NCBI GenBank assembly: GCA_009363875.1
Contig: CM018690.1
Coordinates: 8,420,788 to 8,484,787, forward strand
Source of the DNA: Mikania micrantha
Lineage: Eukaryota; Streptophyta; Magnoliopsida; Asterales; Asteraceae
DNA length: 64,000 nucleotides
Reading direction: 5' to 3'
Shown: positions 45,923-57,063 of the stretch, one piece after another
Position numbering within the stretch: position 1 is the first letter of the stretch
Layout: each line of letters opens with the position of its first letter
Translations under genes and position numbers: made by a program
The notes under the pieces: generated by a model
The model's input: only the letters and a program-made list of their open reading frames with translations
The model's database searches: none
What the model was told of the DNA's origin: nothing

Positions 45923-47454
45923 CAATAAAATTCTACTCAACTATTAACCTTGTAAGGTCGAGAATATTAAGTCTTAAAAAATTATATTAGTCCATTGGAT
46001 GTTGTCTTGTAACTACTATTTAAAGTTAACTTCATAATCATATGCGGCTTTAAATTAACATAAAATAATGGTTCTAGCTTATTTAGCCATATATAAGTCT
46101 TGATTGAAATTTAAAAAAAAGCAAATGATTGGCTTTTTGGGGTACGATTTGTAGTCGAGCTACATTGAGCCACATAGTGGAGCCTGTCGATTCAAAATGA
46201 AAGTAATCGATCAATAAAGTGATGTATATATATAATATTAAGATGTTCCCACAAGTGTATAGTCAAGTGAGAAATTAAAAATGATCAGGAGATAAAGATG
46301 TGTTCTTCCCATAAGGCCAGAATTAGAAAATACCCATTTGCTTGAAGCAAACAAACAACTTTATTATCCATGATGATAATGGATCAAGACCTTATACATG
46401 TTAGTACGTAAGTGTATATTTAGCTACAAGGTCGTTTTTGAAAGATTAGGTGCCCTGTACGAATGCTAAAAAATGGGTTGTATGTGTGCATGTGTGGTAA
46501 TTAGTTTGTAACTAAATATGAAGTGAGTTAATTTGTTTTTTTGACCTAAATTTTAAATTGTAATGAGTTATTGGGTTAAATGTTTAAGAAAAAAAGTTTT
46601 TCTTTTATATTTTATAAAATTCGTAACTGGGTAAATATATTTAACAAATTCGAATGAAAATTATATGTGTTTGTTATAAAATAAATTAATATAAATAATA
46701 TATACAACTTTTTTAGAAAAAATTATGTCCCCTTTAAAAATGGGTCCTATACGGTGGCACCTTCCGCACTTGCTATAAGACCGTTTAACAATACCTACAT
46801 ACATCTAAAATATTTACTATAAAGCACCTTTCAACAACATTAGCATGCACTGATTAATCAATACAAAAGCTTAAAAGTAGTCAAAAAACACAATTACAGT
46901 CATCAAATAAATAATTTCAGTATTTTTTTATTTGAATACATATTTGTTATTATTTTTATTTGATTTTTATATATATCTATACGTGATTAGATACACATGT
47001 GTAATATTTGATTTTTATGATCTGGTTTAAGTAAATATGTATACATATGTTCACATTAGTAAAATTACAGTATTACACATACTATGCTCATGTGTAAAAT
47101 TATTGATTATTTGTTTAATATTTTTGGTTTAAAGATGTGGTTTTATATACATAACATTATGTTCGTATGTGTAAAATTATGCATAATATATACATATGTA
47201 AAAAGTTTGGTTTTAAACTCCTTTAATTAAATATTCAAATTTAATAAAATATCTTAAATTGGTTTAATAAAAGAAAATAAAAAAGCTGCTAAAAAATTTA
47301 TTAAAAAAATAGAAAATCTAATTACTCATTTAACCTTTTAATTAATCTAGACGACACATTTTTTTATTCATATAAATTAAAATTTTCAGATTTAATCTAC
47401 ATCACACATTTTTTTAAATATTTAAGTACATTGCTCAAAATGAATTCAAACCTA
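45633..47454. other. no gene seen
   Basis: Contains a 25-unit (TA)n tract at 45868-45918 and otherwise AT-rich sequence. No coding frame or element ends recognised. Confidence 0.55.
45868..45918 (+). repeat. (TA)n microsatellite
   Basis: About 25 uninterrupted TA units, the longest in the window. Confidence 0.92.
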
Positions 47455-47462
47455 ACTATTTG

Positions 47463-47918
47463 TAGGGGTGTTCAAAAAAATCCGTATCCGAATCCGAAAT
47501 ATCCGAAAAAATCGGATATTCGGAAGTTCGGATATCCGAAAATTCGGATTCGGATTCGGATACTTATGTTGAAAATTTTTGGATAGTTCGGATATCTGAT
47601 ATCCGAATTAGTTTTATTTTTCGGATATTTTTCCGGATATTCGGATACTTTTTTCGGATATCCGGATATTTTTCGGATATTTCAGATACTTTTTCGGATA
47701 TTCGGATAATTTTCTGATATTTTCCGGATATTAGGATAATTTTCGGATATTTATGCATCTGAAATATAGATTTTTTAAAATTTTTTATTTTTTTCAGATT
47801 TCGGATATCCATTCGGATATCAGTTCGGATATCCAAAATTTTGGATTCGGATAGTGAAAATCACTATCCGAAACATCGGATATCCGAAACACCGGATATC
47901 CGAAAATGAGCACCCCTA
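47463..47918 (+). mobile_element. hAT-type MITE of CGGATATCCGAA repeats (TSD actatttg)
   Basis: 456 bp. Ends TAGGGGTGTTCA and (inward from the right) TAGGGGTGCTCA, with perfect 8 bp duplications actatttg at 47455-47462 and 47919-47926. The interior is almost wholly built of the palindromic word CGGATATCCG and half-words TTCGGATA, so each strand can fold on itself many ways. The lysine/isoleucine-rich minus-strand frame at 47564-47836 is a product of this repeat. Confidence 0.9.
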
Positions 47919-48360
47919 ACTATTTGTGTGTATGATTGCGTTATAAGGAACGATTGCGACCTAAATATAACATGCTAGTTTTCTTTTTCTTGAACAACAA
48001 AAACACACAATCATCTAAGATCTTAGGGTTGTTCAATGAATTAAATAACTCGAATAAAATAATTTTAAATTTTACATTTTTGGATAGGATTCGTATTCAA
48101 AATAAATTCAAATAAATCAACGAATTCAATCCGTGTTGATTCAATTTCAATTACTTCAATAATTTGTTTAAACTTTATTTACAAATTAATGCTAACTTTA
48201 AACATTCAAAACATCAAATAGTAAAAACTTAAACTAAATAGCCAAATTATAAAGTTTAGTGTTTTTATATATTAAATTAGCTATATATAATGCGTTCGCA
48301 GTGTGTGTCGAATCTAATGGTTAATCTAAAAGTTATGTGTATAAGATTTAGCCATATATA

Positions 48361-48620
48361 TAGCAAAGAGTTCAATTGTTAACCATTCCTTATTGCGATA
48401 ACCAAATAACTGCATCTTATTACTTTGGGACCCACATTAAAGTAATCTAAATGAGTATGTTTTTTATTCGTTTTTAGTTGATGTAAATGGGGCCCACATT
48501 AATTAAAAGAGAAGAAAAAGCCTACACCTTTAGATTTATTTAATGTGGGGCTTAAATTAATAAGATGTAGTTATTCGGTTATCGCAATAAGAAAGGGTTA
48601 ACAATCGATCATTCCCCTAT
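48361..48620 (-). mobile_element. inverted-repeat MITE, family A copy 2
   Basis: Inverted relative of 42533-42796: its right end, read on the minus strand, is TAGGGGAATGATCGATTGTTAACC. The interior pairs 'gataaccaaataactgcatcttattactttgggacccacatta' with 'taatgtggggcttaaattaataagatgtagttattcggttatc'. Lies directly beside element B. Confidence 0.75.
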
Positions 48621-48634
48621 ATATTATATATATA

Positions 48635-49011
48635 ATGTTCAAATAGTAACACACTCTTAAGGCATTAACCCAAATAACTTTGCTAAGATGAACCCAAATC
48701 ATGGATTTTTTTTTAACATCATTGTAATACATTCATAACACTTTCTTCTTTTATATGTTTGCGAAAATTCATCATTGTTTAAGACATAACATCGTTGTAA
48801 ATTTTTAACTTACAGTACTGTAACTGTTTTAGGCCCAAAACTCACAACAATGTTATGTCTTAAACAGTGATGGATTTTTGCAAACTTATAAAAGAAGAAA
48901 GTGGTGTAGATGTGTTACAATGATGCTTAAAAAAATTAAAGATTTGGCTTCATATTGGCAAAGTTATTTGAGTTAATGATTTAAGAGTGAGTTATTATAT
49001 GTTTACACTCC
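48635..49011 (+). mobile_element. inverted-repeat MITE, family B/D copy 1
   Basis: Long imperfect hairpin. The left arm, containing AACCCAAATAACTTTGC, pairs with the right arm, containing GGCAAAGTTATTTGAGTT. Further in, 'acttataaaagaagaaagtg' pairs with 'actttcttcttttatatgttt'. Centre carries CTTACAGTACTGTAA, shared with the element at 49749-50132, so the two are one diverged family. Non-coding. Confidence 0.75.
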
Positions 49012-49018
49012 TATATAT

Positions 49019-49270
49019 ATAAGGATTGTATCTTTTGAAAACCCGATCTTAGAGAAAAACCCTTAAACCATATATTAGCCATTAATTTGGAATCTTTGAA
49101 AATAAACATGTGGTCAACATTAAACCATATTCTTTTATTCAAATCCTAATTTTTTATTTAATTTAATATGAATCACATCTTTATTTTCAAAATTTTAAAA
49201 TTAATTGCTCATATAAGGTTTAAGGGTACGTTTTCTCTCTAAGATCGTATTTTCAAAGGATAAAATTCCT
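49019..49270 (+). mobile_element. inverted-repeat MITE, family C
   Basis: Arms 49019-49054 and 49234-49270: left ATCTTTTGAAAACCCGATCTTAGAG, right (reverse complement) ATCCTTTGAAAATACGATCTTAGAG. Next inside, CTTAAACC pairs with GGTTTAAG. About 250 bp, TA-rich edges, non-coding. Abuts family B copy 1. Confidence 0.75.
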
Positions 49271-49274
49271 ATAT

Positions 49275-49689
49275 ATATATAACTAAAATTCAAATTTCGA
49301 ATCAAATTGGAAAATCAGAAATTCAAAATCCGATTCGAAATTCAATACCAGATATTGAATTAAACTCGAATTTGAAAATTCGAATAGAATTTTCAGTTTT
49401 TCGAAAATTAGAAAACTCAACCCCCTAAAACTGTCTACCTTAAGGATAGAAGAGAGATACATTACCATCTAGATATTCCTTTGAGGCCATATTGTATGCT
49501 AGTTATTAACTAGTACCGAGTACCAACAATGCAAATATACATGTGATAATGTTTAAAAAATTTAATGTGTTAATACCTTATTAAATAGTTTCAATATACC
49601 ATATCAGGTTATACTTGTAAAATCTATTTTCATTAGATGCATATAGTTTAGGAAACATTCGATTTTGATCTTGATCTACATCGTTCAAA
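49275..49689. other. no gene seen
   Basis: AT-rich. 49285-49430 is dominated by AATTCGAAATTC-type words (diverged simple palindromes), perhaps a decayed MITE. Confidence 0.5.

Positions 49690-49748
<59 letters not shown>
49690..49748 (+). repeat. (TC)n-(TA)n compound microsatellite
   Basis: About 10 TC units followed by about 19 TA units, ending at the edge of the hairpin element at 49749. Confidence 0.92.
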
Positions 49749-49751
<3 letters not shown>

Positions 49752-50130
49752 AATGGTTCAAATACTAACCCTCCTTACGGCGCTAACCCATTAACTTTGG
49801 CAAAAAATGGCCGAATCTTGAATTTTTTTTTTAAACATCATTGTAACACAATTTGAACACCATGTTCAGTTTTGAGTTTTGGCTAATTCATCACCGTTTG
49901 GGCTCTTACAGTACTGTAGGTGTTTAAATATTTAAAACTTACAGTACTGTAGCAAAAACCTTACAACGATGATATTTTTTAAACGGTGATGAATTAGCCA
50001 AAACTCAAAACTGAACATGGTGTTCAAATTGTGTTACAATGATGTTTAAAAAAAAAATTCAAGATTCGGCCATTTTTTGCCAAAGTTAATGGGTTAGCGC
50101 CGTAAGAGAGGGTTAGTATTTGAACCCATT

Positions 50131-50132
<2 letters not shown>
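49749..50132 (+). mobile_element. near-perfect hairpin MITE, family B/D copy 2
   Basis: 384 bp almost entirely an inverted repeat. The left arm (49749 to about 49905) and right arm (about 49978 to 50132) are each about 155 bp and match with only a few differences, including CCGAATCTTGAATTTTTTT and CACCATGTTCAGTTTTGAG. The centre has two copies of CTTACAGTACTGTA. The element is flanked on both sides by (TA)n. Such a transcript would form a long double strand suitable for Dicer-like enzymes. Confidence 0.85.

Positions 50133-50168
<36 letters not shown>
50133..50168 (+). repeat. (TA)n microsatellite
   Basis: About 17 TA units between the hairpin element and the TTG-tailed SINE. Confidence 0.9.
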
Positions 50169-50171
<3 letters not shown>

Positions 50172-50310
50172 AACAACAACAACCTTACCTAGTATATTCC
50201 CACTTTTCAGTAGGGTCTGAGGGGAAGGATAGATACAAACCTTAACCCTATCCCAATTAGGATAGAGAGGCTGCTCCGAAAGAGTCTCCGACTCAATATT
50301 AAATCTATAG
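50169..50310 (-). mobile_element. SINE 3' part with (TTG)n tail
   Basis: On the minus strand: GAGTCGGAGACTCTTTCGGA, GCAGCCTCTCTATCC, 'ggtaaggtttgtatctatccttcccctcagaccctac', AGTGGGAATATACTAGGTA and (TTG)n. This is the 3' module of a widespread plant SINE group (Au/TS-like). The pol III promoter head is not recognisable to the right, so the copy is 5'-truncated or decayed; the right limit is approximate. Confidence 0.65.
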
Positions 50311-52639
50311 GGATCACATTAAACTCTTATACCGGCATGTGGGATTGTCAGATTTTGAAGTGTTAATTGGAAGCCTGAACACAATGCGTATCCAATAAAG
50401 CTTCATAGTGGTTTAACAATTTGGCCATAAGCTGAGAGTTTCCAAACTAGTAATAATTATAGTAAAGAATGTATCTTTGGCTAGTTGACAACAAGATGGC
50501 AGCTAACAAACAAATGTACTTTTACCCTTCATATAATGGGGCTATAAAACTATTGGGGATCATATCAAAGTTTCAACTTTTGAATTTATCTTGTATTAGC
50601 ACTAATGGAATGATCAATTCACACTCTACCCATATCATAACATATGATTAAAGTAAACACCAAATACTGAGCTAGGACATTATTATGAGATTAAATGCTT
50701 CAAAGATTAGTGACCATATGTCACAATTACTAAAGTCACCTTGTACATTATTTGGGAGAATGGTGCCATCATCAAGAGAGTAAAGGTGAATTCAACTCAC
50801 AAAGCTATTCTATAAGAAGGGTATTGTGATAAGTTTTGTTGGTTCCAAGATTGGCTGTTAGTTAAATTGAAGATGAACAATCTGGTGTTTATCAATCTTA
50901 ATCAATCACAAGAAAGTTTGCCATGAACAGGAAGGTTAATCCTAATTTTGGTTTAATTGTGAAAAAATGATTGAATTAAAGGGGGCGAATTTTGGACAGA
51001 TATATTTTGCAAAACATTATGATTAGTTTCCTGTTCAAGTGATACGTATATATCTTCCTCTAAACTTGCATAAACTGAATCTTTAAAACATAAATATTCA
51101 GTGCATAAATGCAAGTGATTTGCATATATCTTCCTCTAATTTGCACTAACTGAATCTTTAAGACATAAATATTCTGCCCATAATATACAATTTTCTTCAA
51201 GTATAAATTGAAGTAATTTAAATTTTACAAAATATACAATTGTTCCTATTTTCTCAAGTACGGTGGTGGTTTGAATGTCTGGCATTAGTAAAAGCTTGAA
51301 CCATGCAAAAGTCTTATTTTACATCGATTAAGTTAATACAAACAGGGCTAAGGAAACGCAATTTTATGTAGTAATTTTTCTGGTTGATTAATTGAAGTTT
51401 TGAACAAAAAGTTTTAGTTAATATCCTTAATTTGTTCACCTTATGGTGTTTATAAATCTGAGTTTAATCCAGGCCAACAAACTAGCAGATGTGACATGAT
51501 CTAACAATAGTCAAACTAGAGGATCTCTTCAAAGCTCTTGCTAAAATATGTGATGACATTGAAACTTTTCCATGACATGTGATAACCTATACTACCCTAG
51601 TCTTGTAGAAAACTTAAACATTCATTAGCGTATGATGCTAAACCTGTTAGTTCATTTAGCAGATCACATAAAAACAGAAAATCCTAAATCATTAGAAAAA
51701 ATTCCAAGGACATATATAGCTGTAAACATTCTGAGCTGTAACTTGGACATTTTCTCTTCTTTATGTTAGAGACTACTTCTGTATGCATGATTAGGAAAAG
51801 GAAAAAACACTGAAACTTGAATCAGTAGGAAACATGCTTGTTCAAACGGAATGTGTGCCCTGAATACCATTGAAAAGAACTAACTGGTTACTCAAGTGGG
51901 GTGCACAAAAGTGACAATAGCCACAACATCTGAAGAAGGTTTCTATGATAATAATATTAGCACCTGAGACTATATATGTATAAGAAAAAGGAACAATCAA
52001 ACAAAAAACGACTTGCCATGGAAATTTACTGTTGAGCTGACAGGCCAGGCAACAGCACAAAGGGCAGCCCTTAGCAAAATCAATCAAATGATAGTCATGG
52101 TGATACTGTCACATGCCACTCAAGATTAAAAATTACAACTTTTTTACTTGCCACACAACTCATCAATAAAGGCAAATTAGAGTAATCTTCCAGACTTCAC
52201 CTGGGGTGGTTGTGGTGGCTCATGGAAGGTTCAGGTAACTAGACCTTGGTGACATGGCCTTGAAACAGTGGGTTTACATGATTGAGACCTTCGACGTTCA
52301 AAAAAAATGGTGTGGATATGATCAAGTAGGTATGATAGATCCAAATTGCCTTAAAACAATGTACTTGCATCCAAATTCCTGTATTTCCGTTTATTTTCGT
52401 GCATTAATTGCATTCAAATTTGTAACCAACTTTTAGAAAGATTCTAACCATTTAAAGTCCCTAAGAGTATCTATAGAAGCAATATATAATTGTGGGCAAT
52501 TTAACACATGCTCTCTCCTGACTTGCTGCATTATCGCAAGATTGCTTATTAGCTTCTTTCCTGTGATTTCCTTTCGCCTATTAACCAAAACCGCCATGGC
52601 GTCAGCTACAAATTGACAAAAACCTTGATCCCTTTTCAT
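50311..52639. other. no gene supported; possible low-copy DNA
   Basis: The longest stretch with no recognisable element. Base composition is less extreme than in the Helitron regions. Short frames exist on both strands (50469-50651, 51842-52087, 52254-52436, 52433-52639). The last, on the minus strand, encodes a 68-residue charged peptide (MKRDQGFCQFVADAMAV...) without stops in otherwise stop-rich sequence, but I do not recognise it. A 76 bp tandem duplication lies at about 51047-51200. Confidence 0.5.
51047..51200 (+). repeat. 76 bp tandem duplication
   Basis: Two successive copies of 'tatcttcctcta..ttgca' followed by 'aactgaatctttaa.acataaatattc', with period 76 (TATCTTCCTC at 51051 and 51127). 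They differ at about ten positions, so the duplication is not recent. Confidence 0.8.
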
Positions 52640-52890
52640 TTTTCATCTCTTGATGGGGTTCAGAAAATTTTCTTATAGGGTCAGAAACTTTTGTTAGTGA
52701 TTGTTTGGTTAAAAATTAAATATTTCAGTTTTAGACTGGTTATGATAATATAAAAAAATTGATTTTTTTTCAATAGGATTTAAAGGAATACTATTAAAAT
52801 TAACAAATCCGATATTCATATATGGTGAAGGTCTAAGTTTTATTTTGACAAAATGTTCCATATTATCTAAGTATACAAATTATACCTTAA
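52640..52890 (+). mobile_element. decayed relative of hAT element 25539-26013
   Basis: 'GGGGTTCAGAAAATTTTCTTATAGGGTCAGAAA' parallels the start of the element at 25539, and 'atactattaaaattaacaaatccgatattc ... gttttattttgacaaaatgttccatatt' parallels 25772-25840. The right terminal repeat is missing. Confidence 0.55.
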
Positions 52891-53053
52891 TCCACCTAAG
52901 TTTTTGTTATAATTCAATAATCAATCGAAGCAATTATGTAGAAATTAACCAACTTGGATATTCTTGAAATCGATTACACTTTCAGATTAAACAATTTGTG
53001 CACTTACAATTTGTTCAATCGGTTAAGATCAATAATTGATTCAAAACCGGAAT

Positions 53054-53265
53054 TGTTTATGATGAAATCGAATTCTTGTTCTTGTTCCTTTGATTCTGTA
53101 TATTTTGTTTTACGTTATGAGAAAAAGAAACCTTATTTCTCCATATAACCCATCTATAATACATATTTACATTTACCCCCTTAGAGTATAAAGATATGTA
53201 CAATTTATATAATACTTAATTAATATAAATTTAATTATAATTATAATATTACTAAAATTCCAACA
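53054..53265 (-). mobile_element. copia-2 putative 3' LTR
   Basis: On the minus strand it begins TGTTGGAATTTTAG right after the PPT and is proposed to end CATCATAAACA (212 bp). TATATAAATTG near 53205 could be its TATA box. The end is chosen because CATCATAAACAATTC recurs at 63745-63762, just before the copia-2 gag start. The two LTR copies cannot be aligned further, so the end is tentative. Confidence 0.55.
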
Positions 53266-53277
53266 ATCCTCCCACAG
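53266..53277 (-). other. copia-2 polypurine tract
   Basis: CTGTGGGAGGAT on the element strand, directly before the LTR's TGTTGG. Confidence 0.82.
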
Positions 53278-53786
53278 TTTAGTAATATCCATGATCAATA
53301 CAAACAATTATTTCATCATAATCAAATTCATTTATAAATGAAATATCATATAGATTGAATTTCACATTAGTATATTATAAGTTCCAAATATTCGAATATC
53401 AAGGTGTCACAATGATTGAACCTTTTCTATTCATCTGAATACATGAAGATGATAATACACACATTAGTTCACAATTCTGTAGTTCTAACTTGACACAATA
53501 TTTTACTAGCCTATGTCCCATCATTCAAAGTATATTAAAGCCACGTCCAAGCTTTTTGAAGCAGCTAAACTTCATACCCTTATAGGTAGTTCTCAACTTG
53601 CTCCTGCAAATGCAATTTATCAAAGAACTATTAAGAAATCATATTTCAACCTTCTTTATCTTGCAGTCTGAACACATACCTTGGGATGATTATTTTGTGT
53701 TCCAATATTTTCATGACAAGCCTTCCACATTGAATTCAACGTTTAACGTTGTATTAATTGGGAATTGGGTATCTTGACACGAGATA

Positions 53787-54240
53787 TTAAGAAATGGACT
53801 TCAGACCCATCCCTATAGCTGATTTATTCATGAGATCTCTTCCTAACCCTTTGGTTAAATGATCAGCCATATTTTGTGGAGATTTAATAAACTCAACAAT
53901 TATTATTCCATTAATGATTAATTCCCTAACCATGCTATGTCTAATACCTAAGTGTCTTAATTTTCCATTATACATTTGACTATATGCTTTAGCCAGTGTT
54001 GCAGCACTATCACATCTTATTGAAATAGGTGACACAGGCTTAGGCCATAATGAAATCTAATATAATAAATTATTTAACCATTCAGCTTCTTTTCCAGCAG
54101 AGGCTAATGCTACAAATTCAGACTCCATTGTAGAGTTTGTAATGCAAGTTTGCTTCTTAGAAGCCCAAGCAATTGCACCTCCCCTGAGTAGAAATACCCA
54201 TCCACTGGTGGACAAATGATATTATAAATTAGTTATTCAA
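53787..54240 (-). pseudogene. copia-2 RNase H and pol C-terminus
   Basis: The upper part (about 54050-54240) shows the block around 'ALASAGKEAEWLN' and the expected Glu region. The lower part reads ISIRCDSAATLAKAYSQMYN, HLGIRHSMVRELI and ADHLTKGLGRDLM...GMGLK, the standard end of a copia polyprotein. The catalytic-site Asp is in CDSAAT. A frame break separates the parts at about 54050. The 3' untranslated space to the PPT is about 500 bp. Confidence 0.82.
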
Positions 54241-55190
54241 CTTGCATCTGAAAAGCCTTGCAGAATAGAAGGTGAACCTGAATGACATAAACCATAGTTT
54301 ATAGTAACCTTTAAGTACTTAAACAATCTACTCACTGCCTGCCAGTGATGTGAACTTGGATTACTTGTGTATCTGATCAATTTCCCACCACATCTGCTAT
54401 ATTTGGTCTTGTACTAACCATAGCATACATAAAACATCCTATTTCCTTTGAATAATCCAATGTGCAATAGGACTTCCTTGATTTGGCATAAGCTTAACAT
54501 TTGGATCTTCCAACTGGAGAGAAATTCAAACAATTAAATTTGTCTAAAATCTTCTCAATATAATGAGATTGGGAAATAGTAATTCCGTTACTTCCTCGAG
54601 TATTTCTTATTCCAAGAATTACTCCTGCCTCGACCATATCTTTCATTTCAAATTTTGATGACAAAAATGCCATAATTTTATCAACTTGTTATTGATATGT
54701 TTCAAAAATCAACATGTCATCAACATATAAGCAAATTATAAATCCTTTTCCAGAAGAGTTAAATTTACTATATACACACTTGTCAGCTTGATTTAGGACA
54801 AATCCATCTGACAACACAACTTCATGAAATTTCTGATGCCATTGTTTAGGAGCTTGTTTTAAGCCATAAAGAAACTTAATCAACTTACAAACTTTATGCA
54901 CTTGTCCAGGCATAACAAATCCTTCAGGTTTTCTCATATATATTTCTTCATCTAACTCTCCATTTAAGAAAGCAGTTTTCACATCCATCTAATGAATTAT
55001 AAGATTATGTACACTTGCTAGAGCTAACAACAACCTTATGGTAGAAATTCTTGCAACGGGAGCATACGTGTCAAAGAAATCTATCCTTTCTTTTTGTCTA
55101 AAGCCTTGCATAACCAACCGAGGTTTATACTTGTCTATGCTACCATATACCTTCATTTTCCTTTTGAAAATCCATTTGCTCCCCAACGGT
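54240..55190 (-). pseudogene. copia-2 reverse transcriptase
   Basis: Reads GSKWIFKRKMKVYGSIDKYK, FFDTYAPVARISTIRLLLAL, then after a stop at about 54989 MDVKTAFLNGELDEEIYM (first Asp), LYGLKQAPKQWHQKF and the catalytic YVDDMLIF (about 54705-54730). Below 54689 the connection region continues through several stops. Catalytic residues remain, but the frame does not. Confidence 0.85.
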
Positions 55191-55679
55191 TTACATCCTG
55201 GGGCAAATCAGTAAGTTTCCAAGTTTTATTATGCATGATGGAATCAATCTCATCTTTTATAGCTTCCTTCCAGAAATTTGCATCTCTTGAAGCCATTGCT
55301 TCACTAAAAGTCTATGGATCCTCCTCCACGTTGAAGAAATATTGATATTGATGTTAAATCTCATCTCTTGAACCTTCTACTAGATATATTTGAAAGTCAT
55401 CTCTAAAAGACTTTACCTTTCTAACTCTAGTGCTTTTCCTAGGTTTAGGAGAAACTACTGTATTATCAGTAGAATCACCAATCTTACTTTGTGAGTGATG
55501 AATCACATTAGAAGGCCGGGGAATGGAGGTAAATCTTTCCTCATCAAAGATAGCATCTCTAGACTTAATAACAATATTAACTGATATTGAATCATTTTGT
55601 TCTATTACATAAAACCTATACGCTTTTGAGTCCTTAGCATATCCAATAACGATGCAATCTATGCCTCTCTCACCTAAAT

Positions 55680-56963
55680 TCTTTTTTTAGGATCAGTAAG
55701 CCGCACAACTGCCCTACATCTCCAAACTTTAAGATAATGTAGATTTGGAGATCTTTTCTTCCATAACTCATATGGAGTTATTTTATTTTTCTTATTAGGA
55801 GTTCTATTTAACAAATAACATGCAGTTAGCATAGCATCTCCCTAGAACCCTTCACTTAAACCAGCATAAGATAACAAGGAATTGACCATTTCTTTTAGAG
55901 TTCTATTCTTCCTTTTCACAATACCATTTTGTTGTGGCGTATACAGTGCTGTAGTTTGATGTATGATGCCGGTGGATTGAAATAACATCGAATCATTATA
56001 TTCCCCTCCCTTATCAGTTATGAGGGTTTTAATTGGATTATTATGAAACAACTCAACTTCGTGTTTATAAATTTTGAATTTATCAAGTGCCTCATCTTTT
56101 GCTTATTGTAAATAAACATGATAGAATCTAGTAGCATCATCAATAAAGGTAATAACTTATTTATATTTTCCTAGTGATGGTGTACTATGAAAATCACATA
56201 AATCAAAGTGAATGAGATCTAATACCCTAGAAACCCTTTTTACATCTTTAAATGGTTTTCTAGTTATTTTGGTTAATTGACATGTGTGACATTTAATGTT
56301 AGTCATATTAAATCCGGGTATTAGACTCATTTTAGCCATGTCCTGCATTCTAGAGTAGTTAACATGTCCTAATCTAGCATGCCACAGATAGGACATTGAA
56401 TCTACTTTATTTTTAGATGAAGATACTATATAAACAGACTCGCTACCAAAAGGCACATGGATATAAAGTTTAAACATACCACTAGATAAATAACCAAATC
56501 CAACAAACATACCATGTCTAGACAATATATACTTGTCTGATTCTATTACTTGTCTAAATCCATGACTATTCAACACAATTTCGGATATAAGATTCTTTCG
56601 AATCCCCGGTACATACAACACATTATCTAATGTTAATTGTTTTCCATAAGTAAATAAAAGTTTAACTTTTCCAATCCCTTTGATAGGCTCGGTTGATACA
56701 TTCCTCATCTTTAGCACGAATCCATTTTTAATTGATTCCAATTCCATGAACCATCTTGAATCCTTGCACTCATGGCTAGCAGCACCTGAGTCTACCCACC
56801 AACTAGTTAAATCATCCTGTTCATAGGATGATTCAGCAATTAGTGAAATGTGTTCAACTTTAGTTAACTTTATGTCTAAACACTTTCCCAAATTATCAAC
56901 TTTTCCTGTTAATAATTTTGGACCAAAACTTAAGTTCAATGACTCACATGAAGTATCTTTCAT
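55680..56963 (-). pseudogene. copia-2 protease and integrase
   Basis: Protease: WWVDSGAASHE keeps the D-S-G-A active site (about 56795-56830), and LYVPGIRKNLIS follows. GAG-pre-integrase: HARLGHVNYSRM...CHTCQLTKITRKPF (HHCC). Integrase core: first Asp in LIHFDLCDF, second in LITDKGGEYND. The third acidic residue is lost: the conserved NG-x-x-E-RKNRTL reads NGIVKRKNRTL, with Lys for Glu (about 55940). Breaks at about 56157 and 55840. 55190-55680 holds the poorly conserved linker to RT. Confidence 0.83.
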
Positions 56964-57063
56964 TACTTCTTCTTCACTAACAATTGGGTGTGTTGTATAA
57001 AATTGACATCATGGCATATTCGAGTTGGATTATTAACTTTGCATACACCTACATTTGTATAAT

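Noticed and set aside
47564..47836. 90-codon Lys/Ile/Arg-rich frame
   Set aside because: Arises from CGGATATCCGAA palindromic words inside a hAT MITE with clear ends.
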